Positions 62,145-64,000 of a stretch of DNA of 64,000 nucleotides are shown here, in pieces. The stretch's first letter is position 1; each line of letters begins with the position of its first letter. The notes under the pieces are model-generated. The model saw only the letters and a program-made list of their open reading frames with translations. It was not told the DNA's origin and did no database searches. Source of the stretch: Merluccius polli (taxonomy: Eukaryota; Chordata; Actinopteri; Gadiformes; Merlucciidae). The stretch lies in contig JAOPHQ010003132.1 of the NCBI GenBank assembly GCA_030340625.1, positions 103,501-167,500 of the forward strand. Reading direction: 5' to 3'. The position numbers and the translations under genes were made by a program.

Positions 62145-62539
62145 GTAGAGGGAATTACAATAATCTAGACGGGAGAAAATGAAAGTGTGAATTAATAGTT
62201 CAAGAGCCGTAGAAGACAGAATACAGCTGATTTTTAAGATATTTCAAAGCTGAAGAAAACAGGACTGGACTGAGCTTAGTAGCATACTGGTCAAAAGTCA
62301 TATGCTGATCAAAGATGATACCAATATTCTTAAAGGTATTATTTAATATATATATTGGGAAATGAACCAATAAACTGATCAACTGTAGTGGCAAAGCCAT
62401 CAGGTCTAATTAAAATAATTTCTGTTTTGTTAGGGTTAATGTGGAGGAAATTGAGAGATATCCAATCTTTGGTGGCGGCTAAGCAATCATGGAGGGAGGA
62501 CAGTTGATTCAGGTTATTGAGTTTGGCAGAGAATTAAAT

Positions 62540-62575
62540 CTGTGTTTCATCGGCATAGCAGTAATAAGACTTCTT
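62540..62575 (-). pseudogene. LINE reverse transcriptase YADD box, mutated to YADE
   Basis: Minus-strand YCYADETQI corresponds to the YADDTQ catalytic box. The second aspartate is replaced by glutamate, so the copy would be inactive even without its stops. Confidence 0.8.
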
Positions 62576-62933
62576 GGAAGCGGCTGAACAAATGACCAAT
62601 AGGAAGCATGTACAATGAGAAGAGGATTGGTCCAAGAACCGACCCTTGAGGAACTCCACACAGCAGGGGAGCAGAAGACTACACATGATTTTCAATACAA
62701 ACATTAAAATATCTATTTGTCAAGTACGAATGAAACCAGTTTAAAGCTGTACCAGAAATGGTAATACCCAGCTATGCAATCTTTCAAGTAAAATGGCATG
62801 ACCGATGGTGTCGAATACAGCAGTCGAATCAAGTAGGATAATATTTGAATATTCACAGTGGAGGAGTGGGATGCGCCTTCCCAGAAAGCTGTTACAGTGG
62901 TGCTAAACCAAGACACATAAACTTCAAAAAACG

Positions 62934-63093
62934 ACATCCAAAGATGTATAGTAGCACTCACCAACTTTGAGAAAAAGGACAGGGACAGAGCCTCAATTTC
63001 ACCAATTTATTTTGGCCATCAAAGAAAGCATGCTGCCATGTTTGTTTGATGGCCAAAATAAATTGGTGAGTGCCACCATACATCTTTGGATGT
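62934..63093. repeat. Imperfect inverted repeat inside the LINE
   Basis: The right arm 63045-63093 (TTTGATGGCCAAAATAAATT...CATCTTTGGATGT) is complementary to the left arm made of 62934-62964 plus 63000-63023. The left arm carries 35 extra bases between two CACCAA copies. The loop is 21 nt with an AGCATGCT palindrome. Confidence 0.88.
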
Positions 63094-63330
63094 TGTATTT
63101 TGAATAGCATATTCACCATTGTCAGAATGCATAAGAATGCCGTTAGTCACTCTTAGTAATGGGGTTTCAGTGTTATGTTTATGGCAAAAGCCAGATTTAA
63201 ATTTGAAAATGTTTGAAAAAATCTGTGGCAAATGAGTTAAGATTGTCACCAACTATAATGGCCCTATCAAATGTAAGCACAAGAGAGGACAGTAACTCAG
63301 CAAATGCATTGAGAAAGCCTGTATTTGAAT

Positions 63331-63364
<34 letters not shown>
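63331..63364 (+). repeat. Poly-G tract (34 G)
   Basis: The longest homopolymer in the window, interrupting LINE sequence. Confidence 0.95.
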
Positions 63365-64000
63365 CGGTAATTGATTACACAGCAAATGTAGTTATCACAC
63401 ACAATTTGAAAAGAATCAAGACTGAATAGAAGAATACAAGTGAGATAATTCTTGCAAACAGCTACAATACCCCCACCAGGGCCAGTTAGCCTGGGTCCAC
63501 CAGAGGGGAGCACTCCCCAGGTTTATGCCAGGTCTCAGTAAGATCATGAGAATTAATGATGTGTTAGACATGGACAGAGTTTAAAATAGCAAAGACAACA
63601 ATACAGGGTTGAACTGGACTAGAATGACTGCAGCAGACTGTAATGAAATGATCTGACCTAGCAGTTGAAAGCACAATGCACAGGGTATAGTGGGTATTAA
63701 GTCTAGGTGTAATCCTAACATGGATACTGTATGAGCCCTGGGAGGTACTGTCAGCTGGACTCAATATGTGTCAGGAGGTAAACGCCTTACAGGAGTGCAT
63801 AGTTAGTTTGATGCTAGCTGATAGTAGGACGGAGACCATCAGGTTTAAAAAGCTGAGGCCTATTAAAAAAAAACCTGCAGAATTGCCAACAAAGAATGTT
63901 TCTGTTCCTACAATAACCCTTTAGCCAGATGAGTTGGCATTAGCGACTGAACTTCATGTCACCAAAACAAGGTGGTGGGGGGGTGTCGAGCAGACTGTTC

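Larger units (their letters stand above)
61112..64000 (+). other. Start of next NAALADL2 intron
   Basis: Intron beginning GTAAGT. It is filled first by the splice-donor repeat and then, to the window end, by an antisense LINE with a poly-G insertion. No further exon is visible. Confidence 0.75.
61391..64000 (-). mobile_element. L2/CR1-like LINE, antisense, runs off the window
   Basis: The 3' end faces left and finishes in TAAGTAAGTAAAGC and TTTATTTATATAGCAC, shared with the fragment at 37139. Going right (element 5' direction) come the ORF2 C-terminus (61720-62144), decayed fingers/palm pieces with a Tyr-Ala-Asp-Glu box (about 62553-62564) and an AVFDTI-type motif near 62810. Further upstream remnants reach the window edge. 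Stops and frameshifts show it is dead. Confidence 0.85.

Overview
This is vertebrate, almost certainly teleost fish, genomic DNA. About 98% is intronic or repetitive. It carries one recognisable protein-coding gene, on the + strand and cut off at both ends of the window. Seven exons read as the fish orthologue of NAALADL2, the inactive N-acetylated-alpha-linked acidic dipeptidase-like protein 2, a type II membrane glycoprotein of the glutamate carboxypeptidase II (PSMA) / transferrin receptor family. The exons are 4851-5118, 12988-13107, 17253-17388, 39655-39801, 49157-49249, 58241-58428 and 60983-61111. Each has AG/GT borders, and the codon phase matches across every junction. Together they give about 360 residues: the stalk/ectodomain start, a PA (protease-associated) domain, and the first half of the M28 peptidase-like fold. 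Two acidic zinc-site segments expected in active relatives are missing or replaced, so the protein is a pseudo-peptidase. The exons for the cytoplasmic tail and membrane segment should lie upstream. Those for the rest of the peptidase-like fold and the C-terminal helical domain should lie downstream.

Layout: 1-4850 is upstream intron or flank, with a retroviral-type primer-binding-site look-alike at 480-497, two poly-G tracts and a candidate conserved noncoding block. Intron 5119-12987 holds a dead CR1/Rex1-type LINE (6419-7580) and a gypsy-type LTR-like piece. Intron 13108-17252 holds long GT/CA arrays, a hAT element and a LINE tail ending just before exon 3. Intron 17389-39654 (22 kb) opens with a Russian-doll transposon: a TA-flanked element holding a complete non-autonomous hAT (8-bp TSD ATTTAAAC) and a truncated Tc1. 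It also contains many microsatellites, Ty3/gypsy debris and LINE tails. Intron 39802-49156 contains three hAT-type insertions lying in (AT)n tracts, a GC-rich minisatellite and an NRF1-type palindrome. Intron 49250-58240 contains a near-perfect 34-bp-arm hairpin and an almost 0.9-kb polypyrimidine tract. Beyond the last exon, a 70-bp tandem repeat has captured the exon end with its splice donor. It is followed by an antisense L2/CR1-like LINE that runs off the window.

No multigene system, CRISPR array, operon or RNA gene was found. The most unusual points are the tandemly duplicated splice donor, the many long poly-G/poly-C tracts (up to 34 G), the nested transposons, and the hAT insertions into AT microsatellites. 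Family assignments rest on remembered sequence patterns; no database search was run.
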